A stretch of 19,714 bases of DNA from CAYLKS01 sp964384205 [NCBI: uncultured bacterium]. GTDB lineage: Bacteria; JAGOEH01. Below the pieces are notes generated by a model. That model was not told where the DNA came from. It saw only the letters and a list, made by a program, of their open reading frames with translations, and searched no databases. The stretch is taken from contig CAYLKS010000054.1 of the NCBI GenBank assembly GCA_964384205.1, positions 1-19,714 of the forward strand, read 5' to 3'. How positions within the stretch are numbered: the stretch's first letter is position 1; every line of letters begins with the position of its first letter. The translations under genes were made by a program, and so were the position numbers. Below, in pieces: positions 1 to 9,546 of this stretch.

Positions 1-6
1 ATGAAC

Positions 7-35
7 TTGACAAATACTTTAATTTTTGATATAAT
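7..35 (+). promoter_or_regulatory. Consensus sigma70-type promoter
   Basis: A perfect TTGACA (7-12) and a perfect TATAAT (30-35) are separated by 17 bp, which is the ideal spacing for a housekeeping sigma factor. Transcription would start near 42 and read rightwards towards the M16C peptidase gene, leaving a 5' leader of about 270 nt that contains the palindromes described at 65-143. A 26-codon reading frame starting at base 1 overlaps the same bases and is probably chance. Confidence 0.7.
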
Positions 36-64
36 TTATCTAAAGGGGATACCTTCTCTATTAT

Positions 65-79
65 ATTCCCAATGGGAAT
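65..79. promoter_or_regulatory. Perfect palindrome, possible operator
   Basis: ATTCCCA and TGGGAAT form a perfect inverted repeat with 7-bp arms around a single central A, just downstream of the promoter at 7-35. No T-tract follows, so it is not a terminator. Its position at about +24 to +38 would suit a repressor site. The regulator is unknown. Confidence 0.45.
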
Positions 80-83
80 GACA

Positions 84-143
84 CAATTTACTTGATATTA
101 TCACAATTAATTTGATATTATCAAAATATTACTTTAATTATCA
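84..143. repeat. 20-bp periodic repeats with TGATATTATCA palindromes
   Basis: Two adjacent 20-bp units, 84-103 and 104-123, match at 18 of 20 positions. Each contains the perfect palindrome TGATATTATCA (93-103 and 113-123). A third TTATCA half-site at 138-143 keeps the exact 20-bp period. Twenty base pairs is about two helical turns, so sites of this kind would sit on the same face of the DNA, as expected for cooperative binding of a dimeric regulator. No regulator gene is visible in the window. Confidence 0.5.
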
Positions 144-208
144 ATAATTATTATTAAATTATATAATAAAATTTTTTAAAATAAAAATTAATTTCTAATA
201 TATTTTAA

Positions 209-237
209 TTGTTTATAAAAATTAAATTTATTATAAT
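209..237 (+). promoter_or_regulatory. Possible second promoter for the M16C peptidase
   Basis: TTGTTT (209-214), a 17-bp gap and TATAAT (232-237) could serve as a gene-proximal promoter starting near 244. The -35 box is weak (only TTG matches) and the region is extremely AT-rich, so this may be chance. Confidence 0.3.
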
Positions 238-305
238 TTTTGAAACAAAATAAGAATTGCTACGTATATGACTATAATTTACATTTATAGCGTAAAATTT
301 AAAAA

Positions 306-313
306 AGGAGGAG
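306..313 (+). promoter_or_regulatory. Ribosome binding site that fixes the M16C start
   Basis: AGGAGGAG lies immediately before ATG 316. It favours this start over the in-frame ATG at 268, which would place sixteen extra residues in front of the signal peptide and has no such site. Confidence 0.75.
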
Positions 314-315
314 TA

Positions 316-3312
316 ATGACTCGTAAAATTAATGGTTGTATTTTTTATTTTTTTTTAGTATTATTGGTGCTGTCTATGTTTGGTTTAAAAGGAAATGCAA
401 TGGAAATTGGTAAAATCTATCATGGTTTTAAATTAGTAAAAGTGGATACTATTCCTGAAATGAATGGAACAGGATATTTATTTGAGCATATTAAAAGTGG
501 AGCTCATTTATTGAAGGTAGTTACAAAAGATGATAATAAATTATTTAGTATAGGTTTTAAAACTTTACCAAATTCTGATGGCGGTACTCCACATATTTTA
601 GAGCATTCTGTTTTAAATGGTTCTGATAAATATCCTATTAAAGAGCCGTTTAATGTACTTTTGAAAGGCTCACTTCATACTTTTTTGAATGCGTTTACTG
701 CAAAAGATAGGACTATGTATCCAGTTGCAAGTAGAAATACCAAAGATTTTTTTAATTTAATGGATGTTTATCTTGATGCAGTATTTCATCCATTAGTACG
801 TAAAGAAAAAAAGATTTTCATGCAAGAAGGCTGGCATTATGAGCTGGATGCTCCGGATAAGCCTTTAACATATAAAGGTGTTGTATATAATGAAATGAAA
901 GGAGCATTTTCATCTCCTGAGACATGGATTTCTTATTATATATACAAAAATTTACTACCAAATACACCTTATAATTATGTTTCTGGTGGTTTCCCGGATT
1001 CTATTGTGACTTTAAAATATGAAGATTTTTTGGCATTTTATAATAAATATTATCATCCATCAAATAGTTATATCTTTTTATATGGTGATGGAAATACAGA
1101 TAAAGAGCTTGAATATATTGATAAAAATTATTTATCGGCTTATACAAAAGAAAATTTTGATTTTACAATTCCTGTAGAAAAGCCATTTGATAAAATTAAA
1201 AAAGTACAGGGGTATTATAGTATTTCAGAAGGTGATAAAACAGAGGGTAAGACATATATTAGTTTTAGTTTTGTAACAGGTATGGCAAAAGATAGGAATT
1301 TAAGTTTAGCATTGAGTGCTATAACTGATTTATTAGTCAATTTACCAGGAGCGCCTTTAAAAGAAAATTTGATGAAAGCAGGTATCGGTAAAGATGTTAG
1401 TGCTTCTCTTGATGAGTTGAAACAGAATGTTTTTTCAATAACAGTGCAAAATGCTAATGAAGGTGATACTCAGAAATTTGAAGAAATTTTTTATCAGACT
1501 TTACAAGATGTGGTTAAGAATGGTTTTGATAAGAAAAAGATTGAAGGTGTTATTAATAGAATGGAATTTTCGTTAAAAGAAGGGCCGCAATCTGGTACCA
1601 GAGCAGTTTGGGATGCGTATAATGCACTAACTGGTTGGATGTTCGCAGATGATCCGTTTTTAACATTAAAATTTGAAAAGCCTTTAAAAAATTTGAAACG
1701 AGCTTTAAAGGAAAATTATCTTGAGAATATTGTGAAAAAATATTTATTAGAAAATAAACATGCTGTTCTTCTAACATTATCTCCTAAACCAGGTCTTGAA
1801 GCAGAGCATGTTAAAAAGGTAGAAAAGCAGTTAGAAGATTATAAAAAATCTTTATCTAAAGAAGAGATTGAAAAACTTGTTCAGCAAACAAAAGAATTAA
1901 AAGAATATCAATTAAAGCCTAATTCTAAAGAAGATTTAGAAAAGGTTCCAATGCTTGCAATTGAGGATATTAATCCTAAAGCTGAAAAATTAGAATTAGT
2001 TGAAAAAAAGATAAAAGATTTTAAGGTATTATACTTCCCAACTTTTACAAATCATATTATTTATCAAAGACTTATTTTTGACGTAAGCAATGTTCCTCAG
2101 CATTTAATTCAATATACTGAGCTTTTGTGTGATGTTTTGGGTGATTTATCTACTGAGAAATATTCTTATTCTGATTTATCCACTGAGATAAATATTAATA
2201 CTGGCGGAATAAGCTTTAGTCATAGTGTTTATACAGATGTTAAGAAAGATGATAAATTTTATCCAAAAGTAATTGTATATTCAAAAGTGTTCCCAGAGAA
2301 ATATATTAAAATGAATGAGCTTATAGGTGACATTATAAAGACGTCCAAATTTGATGATACTCAAAGGTTAAAAGAAGTTTTATATATGCTTGATTCAAGA
2401 TTGAAATCAATGGTGTATGGAAACGGTAATAGTGTGGCATCAACAAGATTGGTATCTTATTTATCAAATAGTGGTATGTTTAATGAATTGACATCTGGCT
2501 TATCATATTATGAATTTATCGAAGATCTTGTTAAGAATTTTGATAATAAGAAAGATGATATTGTTAATAACCTGAAAAAAGTTGCAAATTTAGTTTTTAA
2601 TAAATCAAATATGACAATAGGTGTCATTTGTTCAGATGATGATTATTCTATTGTTGAGAAGAATATAACTAAAATTGTACCATATCTGAATGATAATGCT
2701 TTTAAGCCGGTGTCATATAAATTTGAATATGGTCCGAAAAATGAAGGAATACTTGCGGCTTCTAAAGTACAATATGTTTATCAGGGGTATAATTTTAAAA
2801 AATTAGGGTATGATTTTTCCGGTAAGATGGATGTATTAAGACAGATTTTATCACGAGATTATCTCTATGAAAAATTGAGAGTTTTAGGCGGTGCTTATGG
2901 CGGCTTTGCAATAGTTTCTAATACTGGTTATTTAATATTTGGTTCATATAGAGATCCTAATTTGAAAGAAACCCTTGAGAATTATAAAAAATCTGTTGAT
3001 TATTTGAAGAATTTTACTGCTGATAAAAAAGAAATGACAAGATATATTATTGGTACAATTGCCTCTATTGATAGACCTCTTGTTCCTTCACAAAAGGGAG
3101 ATCAGGCTATTACAAATTATTTTAGGCATTTGACTTATGAAGATATTCAAAAGGAAAGAACAGAAATATTAAATACAACAGCTGATGATATAAAATCATT
3201 TGCAAAATTAGTGGAAGATGTTTTAAAGAAAAATGTTTATTGTGTATATGGTAATGAAGTTAAGATAAATGAAAATAAAGATCTATTTGATACTATAGTA
3301 AAAATAAAATAA
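316..3312 (+). CDS. Exported M16C zinc metallopeptidase (presequence protease/insulinase type)
   Basis: This is a large peptidase of family M16, subfamily C, which degrades peptides inside a closed two-half chamber. From ATG 316 it has 998 residues, normal for the subfamily (about 970-1000). Residues 1-28 are a signal peptide (basic start, long hydrophobic core, ending near GLKGNA), so it should act in the periplasm or beyond. The inverted zinc motif HILEH gives His93, Glu96 and His97, and the third zinc ligand is Glu193 in the NEMKG motif. Near the C-terminus the GGAYGGF segment matches the Arg/Tyr region of the second half. The middle is helical and Lys/Glu-rich, as in the M16C linker. A clear terminator follows, so the gene is probably monocistronic. 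Family membership is firm; the substrate is unknown. An upstream ATG at 268 is possible but lacks a ribosome site. Confidence 0.93.
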   Translation: MTRKINGCIFYFFLVLLVLSMFGLKGNAMEIGKIYHGFKLVKVDTIPEMNGTGYLFEHIKSGAHLLKVVTKDDNKLFSIGFKTLPNSDGGTPHILEHSVLNGSDKYPIKEPFNVLLKGSLHTFLNAFTAKDRTMYPVASRNTKDFFNLMDVYLDAVFHPLVRKEKKIFMQEGWHYELDAPDKPLTYKGVVYNEMKGAFSSPETWISYYIYKNLLPNTPYNYVSGGFPDSIVTLKYEDFLAFYNKYYHPSNSYIFLYGDGNTDKELEYIDKNYLSAYTKENFDFTIPVEKPFDKIKKVQGYYSISEGDKTEGKTYISFSFVTGMAKDRNLSLALSAITDLLVNLPGAPLKENLMKAGIGKDVSASLDELKQNVFSITVQNANEGDTQKFEEIFYQTLQDVVKNGFDKKKIEGVINRMEFSLKEGPQSGTRAVWDAYNALTGWMFADDPFLTLKFEKPLKNLKRALKENYLENIVKKYLLENKHAVLLTLSPKPGLEAEHVKKVEKQLEDYKKSLSKEEIEKLVQQTKELKEYQLKPNSKEDLEKVPMLAIEDINPKAEKLELVEKKIKDFKVLYFPTFTNHIIYQRLIFDVSNVPQHLIQYTELLCDVLGDLSTEKYSYSDLSTEININTGGISFSHSVYTDVKKDDKFYPKVIVYSKVFPEKYIKMNELIGDIIKTSKFDDTQRLKEVLYMLDSRLKSMVYGNGNSVASTRLVSYLSNSGMFNELTSGLSYYEFIEDLVKNFDNKKDDIVNNLKKVANLVFNKSNMTIGVICSDDDYSIVEKNITKIVPYLNDNAFKPVSYKFEYGPKNEGILAASKVQYVYQGYNFKKLGYDFSGKMDVLRQILSRDYLYEKLRVLGGAYGGFAIVSNTGYLIFGSYRDPNLKETLENYKKSVDYLKNFTADKKEMTRYIIGTIASIDRPLVPSQKGDQAITNYFRHLTYEDIQKERTEILNTTADDIKSFAKLVEDVLKKNVYCVYGNEVKINENKDLFDTIVKIK

Positions 3313-3341
3313 TTTTATTTGAGAAGAATTATTATTTATGT

Positions 3342-3372
3342 AGCCCTGCTTTTTTTGAAGCAGGGCTTTTTT
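3342..3372 (+). terminator. Rho-independent terminator
   Basis: AGCCCTGCTT (3342-3351) pairs perfectly with AAGCAGGGCT (3358-3367) around a 6-nt loop, and a run of six T ends at 3372. It lies 30 bp after the M16C stop codon. It is the clearest terminator in the window. Confidence 0.92.
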
Positions 3373-4014
3373 ATGATGAATTAATTTTGATGGAATTCAT
3401 GATTCTATTTAGCTAAACTGTAGGCAATTATTTAGTAAATTGTGGCGGTTTTTTATTATGTTGACTATTTTGCATAATTGTTATCTTTTTTATATTTTTT
3501 AATAATATTTTTATAAATTGCTAAATTTTATAAAGTTATATTCTGCCTCACACTTAAATAATTAATTATCTTAAAAAAGTATCTTCGTATAGCGGTATAA
3601 CAGTATGTGTCATGTCTATTAAAATAATAGAGTTTTTTAGCACATTAATTTTTTTTTATTAGAAATTCTTATATAATTTTTTCATGAATAAGCAGAATGA
3701 AAAGTACCAACAACTAAAATTTTTGTTTTTTTGTGTGGCAAAAAATAGGAGTGTTTTTTATGATGATTGATAATTTTTTTGGTATTCTCTGAATATATTC
3801 AAAATAAAATAATTACTATTCAACTGGTTAGATTTTTCCTCTTTTGGGTTAAATATTTGTTGCCATATTTTTAGTATAAAATATTATTTAAGTAGATGAA
3901 TTGTTGATTATTTATAAATTTGATTTTATTATATATTTAAATATTAAAATTTTTTATACAAGAAACAAATAAGTTTTATAACAGTTAAAAAAAATAACTA
4001 ACAAGGATATTATT
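3373..4014. other. Gene-free spacer of about 640 bp
   Basis: I see no convincing gene, tRNA or large repeat here. Two tiny reading frames exist: 28 codons from 3684, and ten codons from 3760 (MMIDNFFGIL) behind an AGGAG at 3747-3751. Neither resembles anything known to me. The copA promoter must lie here, but the A+T content makes any one choice unreliable. Confidence 0.5.
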
Positions 4015-6180
4015 ATGGATTCACGTAAATTTAGTTTTTATGTAAAAGGAATGACATGCGCGTCTTGTGTTCGTAATGTGGAAAGGAATATACAAAAAAT
4101 AGATGGTGTGGAATTTGTAGCAGTCAATCTTGCAACTGAAAAAGGATTTGTTATTGTAAATCCTGACATTGGTTTTAGAGAATTAAAAAAAACAGTTGAA
4201 AAAGTAGGCTATGAATTAGTTGAGAGTAATGAATCGGAGATTGATATTTTAACTAAAAAACTTCATACGATGAGAAAAGATTTTGTTAATGCACTTATTA
4301 TTGGGGCACCGATTACTGTTTTAATGATAATCCATATGTTTTTTTATAGAATACCGTATTATGAATATTTTGAATTTATTTTTGGCACATTATCTTTGTT
4401 GTTCCCGGGAAGAAGAATTTTAAAGAGTGCTTTAATAGCAGGAGCGCATTTTCATACTAATATGGATTCGTTAATAAGTTTAGGAGTTATAGTTTCTTAT
4501 ATAACAAATATTTTACATATTTTAGGAATTCATATTATTAGTTTTGGTTTTTTGGTTCCTATGTTGATAGTTTTACATCTTTTGGGGCGTTATATTGAAA
4601 CTTTTTTAAAAGATAAGTCAATAAAAGAGCTTAAAAGTTTAATGGAGATGAAAAAAGATACAGTCAAAATAATTAAAGATGAAAAAAGAATAGAAGTGCC
4701 ATTGGATACTGTTAAAAAAGGCGATATAGTAGTTGTGGAACTTGGTTCTTATATTCAATTGGATGGGCGGATAATAAACGGAAATGCTTATTTTGATGAA
4801 TCAATGATTACAGGGGAACCAGTTCCTGTTTTTAAACAGGAGGGGGATAAAATAGTAAGTGGTTCTCGTTGTTTAAATAATGAGATATTAGCAGAAGTAG
4901 AAGTAACCGGGAAAGATACTTTTTTAAATAGAATGATAGAGATAATCAATCAGGCTCAGAGTCCTAAGTTTCCTATTCAAGCAATTGCCGATAGAATAAC
5001 TAATTATTTTATCCCTGTAATTATGTTATTGTCTATTTTAAGTTTTCTTTCATGGAATTTGTTTCCTGATATTATGACAGGAATATTTTCTTTTGTTGGA
5101 TATTATTTGCCGTGGGTACCAAAAGATAGTACAATTATGTCTATGGCAATATATTCGTTAGTATCTGTTTTAGTAATAGCTTGCCCTTGCGCTCTTGGGT
5201 TATCAATTCCTATTGCTCTTTTTATAGGAAGTAGTACAGCCGCTAAAAATGGACTTATTATAAAAGACGGGGAGGGGATTCAGTCAGCTGAGAAAATAGA
5301 TACTATTGTGTTTGATAAAACCGGTACATTAACTACAGGCAGGTTAAATATTGTAGAAAATTTTATAAAAGAAGAAGATCTTAGGAAGGTGATAAGTCTT
5401 GAAAAGAAATCATCTCATCCTATTGCAAGGTCTATTGTGAATACTTTGGAGAAACATTCTAATGATATTTTGGAATTTGATGAGATAAAAGAGATCGCCG
5501 GCTCAGGTATATATGGAAAAATAGGGGATGATACGTATTTTATAGGAAAGCCAAAGGATTTTTCTAATTATGAAAAATTTATGGAAAATGGTTTTACAAT
5601 AGTAGAATATAGACAAAATGAGATAGTAGAAGGGTATTTAGTTCTGGGAGACACTTTAAAGCATAATGCTAAAAATGTTATTGATAACTTGAAAAATATA
5701 GGTATTGAAGTTTATATGTTTACAGGGGATAATAAAAAATCTGCTCAATATTTTGGAAATTTGCTTGGTATTGATAATATTTTTGGCAATTTGAAACCAG
5801 AGGACAAACTTAATTTATTGCATAAGCTGCAGATTGATGGCAGAAAAGTAGCTATGGTAGGAGATGGTATAAATGATGCGGCTGTATTAAAATCTGCTAA
5901 TGTTTCGTTTGCTATTGGTAATGGTTCAGATTTAGCTATTGAGAATGGAGATATTGTGATTATTGATGGTGATTTAGAAAAAATTTTATTTGCATTGAAA
6001 TTATCTAAAAAGATTTTTGGTATAATTAAACAAAATTTATTTTGGGCTTTTTTTTATAATATTGTAGCAATTCCTTTAGCTTTTATTGGAGCACTTCATC
6101 CATTAATTGCAGAGGTAGCTATGTCGTTTAGTTCCATTAATGTAATTTTAAATTCTTTAAGAATAAAAAAAGGGGAATGA
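4015..6180 (+). CDS. copA: Cu(+)-exporting P1B-type ATPase
   Basis: This inner-membrane pump uses ATP to move Cu(+) out of the cytoplasm. At 721 residues it has one N-terminal heavy-metal-binding domain (GMTCASC, Cys15 and Cys18). Other landmarks are TGE (266-268) in the actuator domain, the CPC ion-binding motif (390-392), DKTGT with phosphorylated Asp434, the HP motif (468-469) and GDGIND (616-621). The last two helices carry Tyr681-Asn682 and Met703/Ser706-Ser707, the residues typical of Cu(+) (P1B-1) pumps rather than Zn or Cd pumps. AAGGA at 4003-4007 supports the start. The CopZ-like chaperone gene begins 2 bp after the stop, so the two are very likely co-transcribed. No copper-sensing regulator is seen nearby. 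Confidence 0.95.
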   Translation: MDSRKFSFYVKGMTCASCVRNVERNIQKIDGVEFVAVNLATEKGFVIVNPDIGFRELKKTVEKVGYELVESNESEIDILTKKLHTMRKDFVNALIIGAPITVLMIIHMFFYRIPYYEYFEFIFGTLSLLFPGRRILKSALIAGAHFHTNMDSLISLGVIVSYITNILHILGIHIISFGFLVPMLIVLHLLGRYIETFLKDKSIKELKSLMEMKKDTVKIIKDEKRIEVPLDTVKKGDIVVVELGSYIQLDGRIINGNAYFDESMITGEPVPVFKQEGDKIVSGSRCLNNEILAEVEVTGKDTFLNRMIEIINQAQSPKFPIQAIADRITNYFIPVIMLLSILSFLSWNLFPDIMTGIFSFVGYYLPWVPKDSTIMSMAIYSLVSVLVIACPCALGLSIPIALFIGSSTAAKNGLIIKDGEGIQSAEKIDTIVFDKTGTLTTGRLNIVENFIKEEDLRKVISLEKKSSHPIARSIVNTLEKHSNDILEFDEIKEIAGSGIYGKIGDDTYFIGKPKDFSNYEKFMENGFTIVEYRQNEIVEGYLVLGDTLKHNAKNVIDNLKNIGIEVYMFTGDNKKSAQYFGNLLGIDNIFGNLKPEDKLNLLHKLQIDGRKVAMVGDGINDAAVLKSANVSFAIGNGSDLAIENGDIVIIDGDLEKILFALKLSKKIFGIIKQNLFWAFFYNIVAIPLAFIGALHPLIAEVAMSFSSINVILNSLRIKKGE

Positions 6181-6181
6181 G

Positions 6182-6385
6182 ATGCTTATTACTTTAAAAG
6201 TTTCTGATATGTCGTGTAATCATTGTAAGATGGCTATAATTAATGAAATCAAAGAATATGACCAAACTGCTAATATTAATATTGATTTAAGTACCAAAAT
6301 AGTTGAGATAGAATCTAATATTTTAACACAGGAAAAGGCTACACAATTAATTAAAAATTTAGGATATACACCGGAATCTGTTTAG
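6182..6385 (+). CDS. copZ: CopZ-like copper chaperone (heavy-metal-associated domain protein)
   Basis: This 67-residue protein is a single heavy-metal-associated domain with the MSCNHC motif (Cys12 and Cys15). Such proteins carry Cu(+) in the cytoplasm and hand it to CopA. The start ATG lies one base after the copA stop, and the ribosome site (AAGGGG) is inside the end of copA, which points to a two-gene operon. Its stop codon overlaps that of the minus-strand ABC ATPase gene by 4 bp. The fold is clear; copper rather than another metal is inferred from the CopA neighbour. Confidence 0.88.
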   Translation: MLITLKVSDMSCNHCKMAIINEIKEYDQTANINIDLSTKIVEIESNILTQEKATQLIKNLGYTPESV

Positions 6386-7056
6386 TTCTTATTATCGTAA
6401 ACAATATTGCCATCGACAATTTTAATTTGTCTTGAGAATTGATTTGCAAGATTCATATCATGAGTTATGATACCAATAGTTTTCCCATGTTCCCATAATT
6501 TGAGAAAAATTTTTATAATTTCGATACCGGATTTTTGATCAAGATTACCGGTGGGTTCATCTGCTAAAATTAATTCAGGATCATTTGCCAGAGCTCGTGC
6601 TATTGCTATTCTTTGCTGCTGTCCACCTGATAGTTCATTTGGTTTATGACCACGTCTATCGTACATGCCAACTAAATTTAATAAAAAATCGACTCTTTCT
6701 TTTCGTTCTTTTTTCTTTTTACCTGCAAATATCATTGGTAATTCAACATTTTCAAAAGCAGTTAAATATGGCAAAAGGAAGAAATTTTGAAAAACGAATC
6801 CTATTTCTTTATTTCTGATATAGGATAGTTCATCAATATCTATGTTATTAATGTTTTTATTATTTAGGTAATAATTACCTTCAGTAGGTTTATCAAGGCA
6901 TCCCATAATATGCATTAATGTTGATTTCCCGCTACCAGATGGCCCAATAATAGCAAACTGTTCATTTTTATTAATTTTAAGATTGATATTTTTTAATGCT
7001 TCTACTTTTACTTTCCCTGTATCATAGATTTTTTTTATGTTACTCATGTTTATCAT
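6382..7056 (-). CDS. MacB/LolD-type ABC transporter ATPase
   Basis: This is the ATP-binding subunit of a MacB/LolD-class (type VII) exporter. From ATG 7056 it has 224 residues. Walker [10 protein letters not shown] is at 38-46, the Q-loop Gln at 90, the signature LSGGQQQR at 142-149, Walker B LILADEP at 162-168 with catalytic Glu167, and the H-loop His at 199. An ATG at 7074 in the same frame is less likely, because the AGGAGG at 7062-7067 lies between the two and is well spaced from ATG 7056. It is the last gene of the minus-strand operon and should work with the two permeases and the adaptor upstream. In E. coli MacB the ATPase and permease are fused; here they are separate. Substrate unknown. 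Confidence 0.93.
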   Translation of the reverse strand: MINMSNIKKIYDTGKVKVEALKNINLKINKNEQFAIIGPSGSGKSTLMHIMGCLDKPTEGNYYLNNKNINNIDIDELSYIRNKEIGFVFQNFFLLPYLTAFENVELPMIFAGKKKKERKERVDFLLNLVGMYDRRGHKPNELSGGQQQRIAIARALANDPELILADEPTGNLDQKSGIEIIKIFLKLWEHGKTIGIITHDMNLANQFSRQIKIVDGNIVYDNKN

Positions 7057-7061
7057 AATAT

Positions 7062-7067
7062 CCTCCT
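7062..7067 (-). promoter_or_regulatory. Ribosome binding site that fixes the ATPase start
   Basis: AGGAGG on the minus strand lies 5 nt before ATG 7056 and inside the longer alternative reading frame from 7074. It overlaps the last base of the upstream permease's coding frame, consistent with translational coupling. Confidence 0.7.
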
Positions 7068-8314
7068 TATTCATAGCGTAGAGCTTCTACAGGATTTTGA
7101 GATATAGCTTTTTTAGCTGGGAAAAAACCCGATAAAAAGGCAATGGTTGATAATAATAGAAATACCAATATCATTATTGTATAAGAAACTTGAGGACGTG
7201 CTAAGTATTCAATTGCCGAATTATTTGATGGAATATTTTTGACTATTTGAACAATTAAAAATGATAGCATAAAGCCAATGCTACCGCCGATTAAAGCAAA
7301 AAATGATGATTCAGTAATAATTTGTTTTAATATTTGATCTTTTTTAGCTCCCAATGCCATTTTGATTCCAATATCTCTTGTTCTATGTTTTATTGAAGCA
7401 TACATTATATTAGCCAGTCCTACACCAGAGATAATTAATGTTAAAGAGCCTATTAACCCCAAAAAAATTTGTATGCCTATAAAAATTTTATTAATTATTT
7501 TATGATTTTCTGTTATATCCCAGATAGAAAGTGTCATTTTATCATTTTTGTCGAACTTATATTTTTTACTTAATACTTCATATAATCTTTTTTTTACATA
7601 TTTAGATTTTTTATCATCTCTTAATGATAGTACTATATTATTGTAATATTTTCTATTGAACATACTTAGATATGTTGTATATGGTATATATGCTTTATTA
7701 TTATCCATATTGTTATAGTTAGAATTTTGGAGTTTTTCTTTTAATACCCCTATTACTGTAAAGGGAATTCCTTTTATATATAGAGTTTTACCAACTGGGT
7801 TCTCATTATCGAAAATTCTTTCAGCAACTTTCCAGCCTAAAAAAATAACTTTACGTTTTTCTATAACATCATTTTTATTGATGAATCTACTGCCGGTTTT
7901 AGGTATTTGGTTTCTTATTTCTCCAAATTCTGCATTGACACCAACAAGCAGGATATTTTTGGTATTTCTTCCATATTTAACAGGCGTGCCCCAGGAATTG
8001 TATTCTCCGCTTATATATTCTATTTCAGGAATATTGTTTATTATTAATTTTAAATCTTCAGTAGTAAGATTAATATTTCTTCCCTGAGGTAATCCGTTAT
8101 AAGGTATACTGGTTTGTCCGCCCCAGACTACCATAATATTATTGCCAATACCTTTATCTGCTTTTGTTAATTGTGTTTTAAGCCCTTCACCAAAAGCTAA
8201 TAATATTACAACTGTCAGAGTTCCCCATCCTAAGGCAAAAGCAGTGAGAAAAAATCTTTTTGAATGAGTTTTAAATTCTTTTATTGCCATATGAAAAAAA
8301 TATAAATTTTTCAT
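7067..8314 (-). CDS. MacB-like ABC transporter permease (second of two)
   Basis: This inner-membrane permease has 415 residues from ATG 8314. It has the usual MacB/FtsX plan: one N-terminal membrane helix (about 20-48, ending in AFGEGL), a large periplasmic core of about 220 residues, and three C-terminal helices. The FtsX signature lies around GVGLANIMYASIKHRTRDIG, and the C-terminus reads PAKKAISQNPVEALRYE. A GTG nine bases upstream (8323) is a possible start, but AGGTGG at 8320-8325 fits ATG 8314. It is a paralogue of the next upstream permease, sharing the SISGE/YISGE and GEGLK stretches. The two probably form a heterodimer that couples ATP hydrolysis to periplasmic movements. Substrate unknown. 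Confidence 0.9.
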   Translation of the reverse strand: MKNLYFFHMAIKEFKTHSKRFFLTAFALGWGTLTVVILLAFGEGLKTQLTKADKGIGNNIMVVWGGQTSIPYNGLPQGRNINLTTEDLKLIINNIPEIEYISGEYNSWGTPVKYGRNTKNILLVGVNAEFGEIRNQIPKTGSRFINKNDVIEKRKVIFLGWKVAERIFDNENPVGKTLYIKGIPFTVIGVLKEKLQNSNYNNMDNNKAYIPYTTYLSMFNRKYYNNIVLSLRDDKKSKYVKKRLYEVLSKKYKFDKNDKMTLSIWDITENHKIINKIFIGIQIFLGLIGSLTLIISGVGLANIMYASIKHRTRDIGIKMALGAKKDQILKQIITESSFFALIGGSIGFMLSFLIVQIVKNIPSNNSAIEYLARPQVSYTIMILVFLLLSTIAFLSGFFPAKKAISQNPVEALRYE

Positions 8315-8316
8315 AA

Positions 8317-9546
8317 CTACCACCTCAAAGCTTCAACTGGATTAAGTTCAACAGCTTTTTTAGCAGGGGAATAACCTGATAAAAATGCAATTATTCCTAA
8401 AATAGAAACTGATACAATTACTACAAGAGGAGAAATAGTGGGAGAACCGATATATTCTTTAATATCAATGCTTTTTAGTAATTCACATATAGAAACGCTT
8501 ATTAAGAATCCAATAGAACCACCTATTGTTGATAGAATAAAACTTTCAAATATGAATTGTAAAAATATGGCTTTTCTCTTTATTCCAATGGCAAGTTTAA
8601 TCCCAATTTCTTTTGTTCTTTCTTCTACAATTACATTCATAATATTTGCTACTCCGATACCCGCTACAATTAAGGTAAATAATCCCACTATGCCTAAAAA
8701 AATTTCCATTCCTAAGGTAAATGAGTTAATAAATTTTTCCATTTCACCAGTATCCCAATAAACTATTGTTTCAGTATCATTGGGGTCAAAGATTTTAGTT
8801 TTTGAAAAGGTTTTTCTTATGTTATTAATACAAGTTTGATTTAATTCAGGATTTGTAGTAGTGAAAACAAAATTATTGAGGTATTTTTTATTGAATAATG
8901 CCATAAATGTTGTAATGGGTATAAATGCTTTATCTTCATCTCTGCCACTATAAGATGAATTTTGAATTTTATGTTGTAAAATTCCAATTACGGTAAAAGG
9001 CGTATTTTGTATTAGTATTTGTTTTCCGATAGCATCTTCTTCTCCGAACAGAGTTTTTTTAAGTTTATCTCCTAAAAAAACTACTCTTCGTTTCTTTTGA
9101 ATATCTATTCTATTTATGAACCTTCCACCTTTTTGAGCAAAAACATTTCTCATTTCGCCCCATTGAGGTTCTATTCCAGCAACTTGTACCAGTATATTTT
9201 GCTTTTTATATTTTGTTGGTATGTCCCATGTTCTCATTTCTCCAGAAATTGATTTAAGTTCTTTCACATTTTGTAAAAGTATTTTTTCATCATCTAATGA
9301 GAAATGGATTTGTCTTCCTTTTCCGTAACCTTTATAAGGTAATGAAGTTGCACCTGGCCAGATGATAACAATTTGTTCTCCCATGCCGTGCATATTTTTT
9401 AACATTTGGATTTTTAATCCTTCACCAAAAGAAATTAACAATATTAGAGCGGTAGAACCCCAAATAATTCCGAATAGAGTTAGAAATACTCTTAATTTTT
9501 GTTTTTTTAAATCATTAAAAAATTGTATTAGATAGAGTTTAAGCAT
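8317..9546 (-). CDS. MacB-like ABC transporter permease (first of two)
   Basis: This 409-residue permease has the same architecture as its downstream paralogue: N-terminal helix (about 18-43), MacB-type periplasmic core, and three C-terminal helices with the FtsX motif near GIGVANIMNVIVEERTKEIG. It ends PAKKAVELNPVEALRW. The start ATG directly abuts the stop of the adaptor gene with no spacer, and AAGGAG lies upstream inside that gene. The downstream permease starts 2 bp after this one ends. This spacing argues for one transcript and balanced production of both permeases. It does not carry a nucleotide-binding domain. Confidence 0.9.
   Translation of the reverse strand: MLKLYLIQFFNDLKKQKLRVFLTLFGIIWGSTALILLISFGEGLKIQMLKNMHGMGEQIVIIWPGATSLPYKGYGKGRQIHFSLDDEKILLQNVKELKSISGEMRTWDIPTKYKKQNILVQVAGIEPQWGEMRNVFAQKGGRFINRIDIQKKRRVVFLGDKLKKTLFGEEDAIGKQILIQNTPFTVIGILQHKIQNSSYSGRDEDKAFIPITTFMALFNKKYLNNFVFTTTNPELNQTCINNIRKTFSKTKIFDPNDTETIVYWDTGEMEKFINSFTLGMEIFLGIVGLFTLIVAGIGVANIMNVIVEERTKEIGIKLAIGIKRKAIFLQFIFESFILSTIGGSIGFLISVSICELLKSIDIKEYIGSPTISPLVVIVSVSILGIIAFLSGYSPAKKAVELNPVEALRW

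Noticed and set aside
1-81. A 26-codon reading frame starting with ATG at base 1
   Set aside because: It coincides exactly with a consensus promoter and a palindrome, has no visible ribosome site and resembles no known peptide.
3684-3770. A 28-codon frame and a ten-codon frame (3760-3792) before copA, considered as copper-responsive leader peptides
   Set aside because: Neither has Cys/His/Met enrichment or a following attenuator hairpin, and such short frames are expected by chance.
7878-8087. Plus-strand frame inside the permease gene (likewise 8438-8761 and 9812-10042)
   Set aside because: They are antisense to clear permease and adaptor coding regions; their hydrophobic content comes from AT-rich complementary codons.
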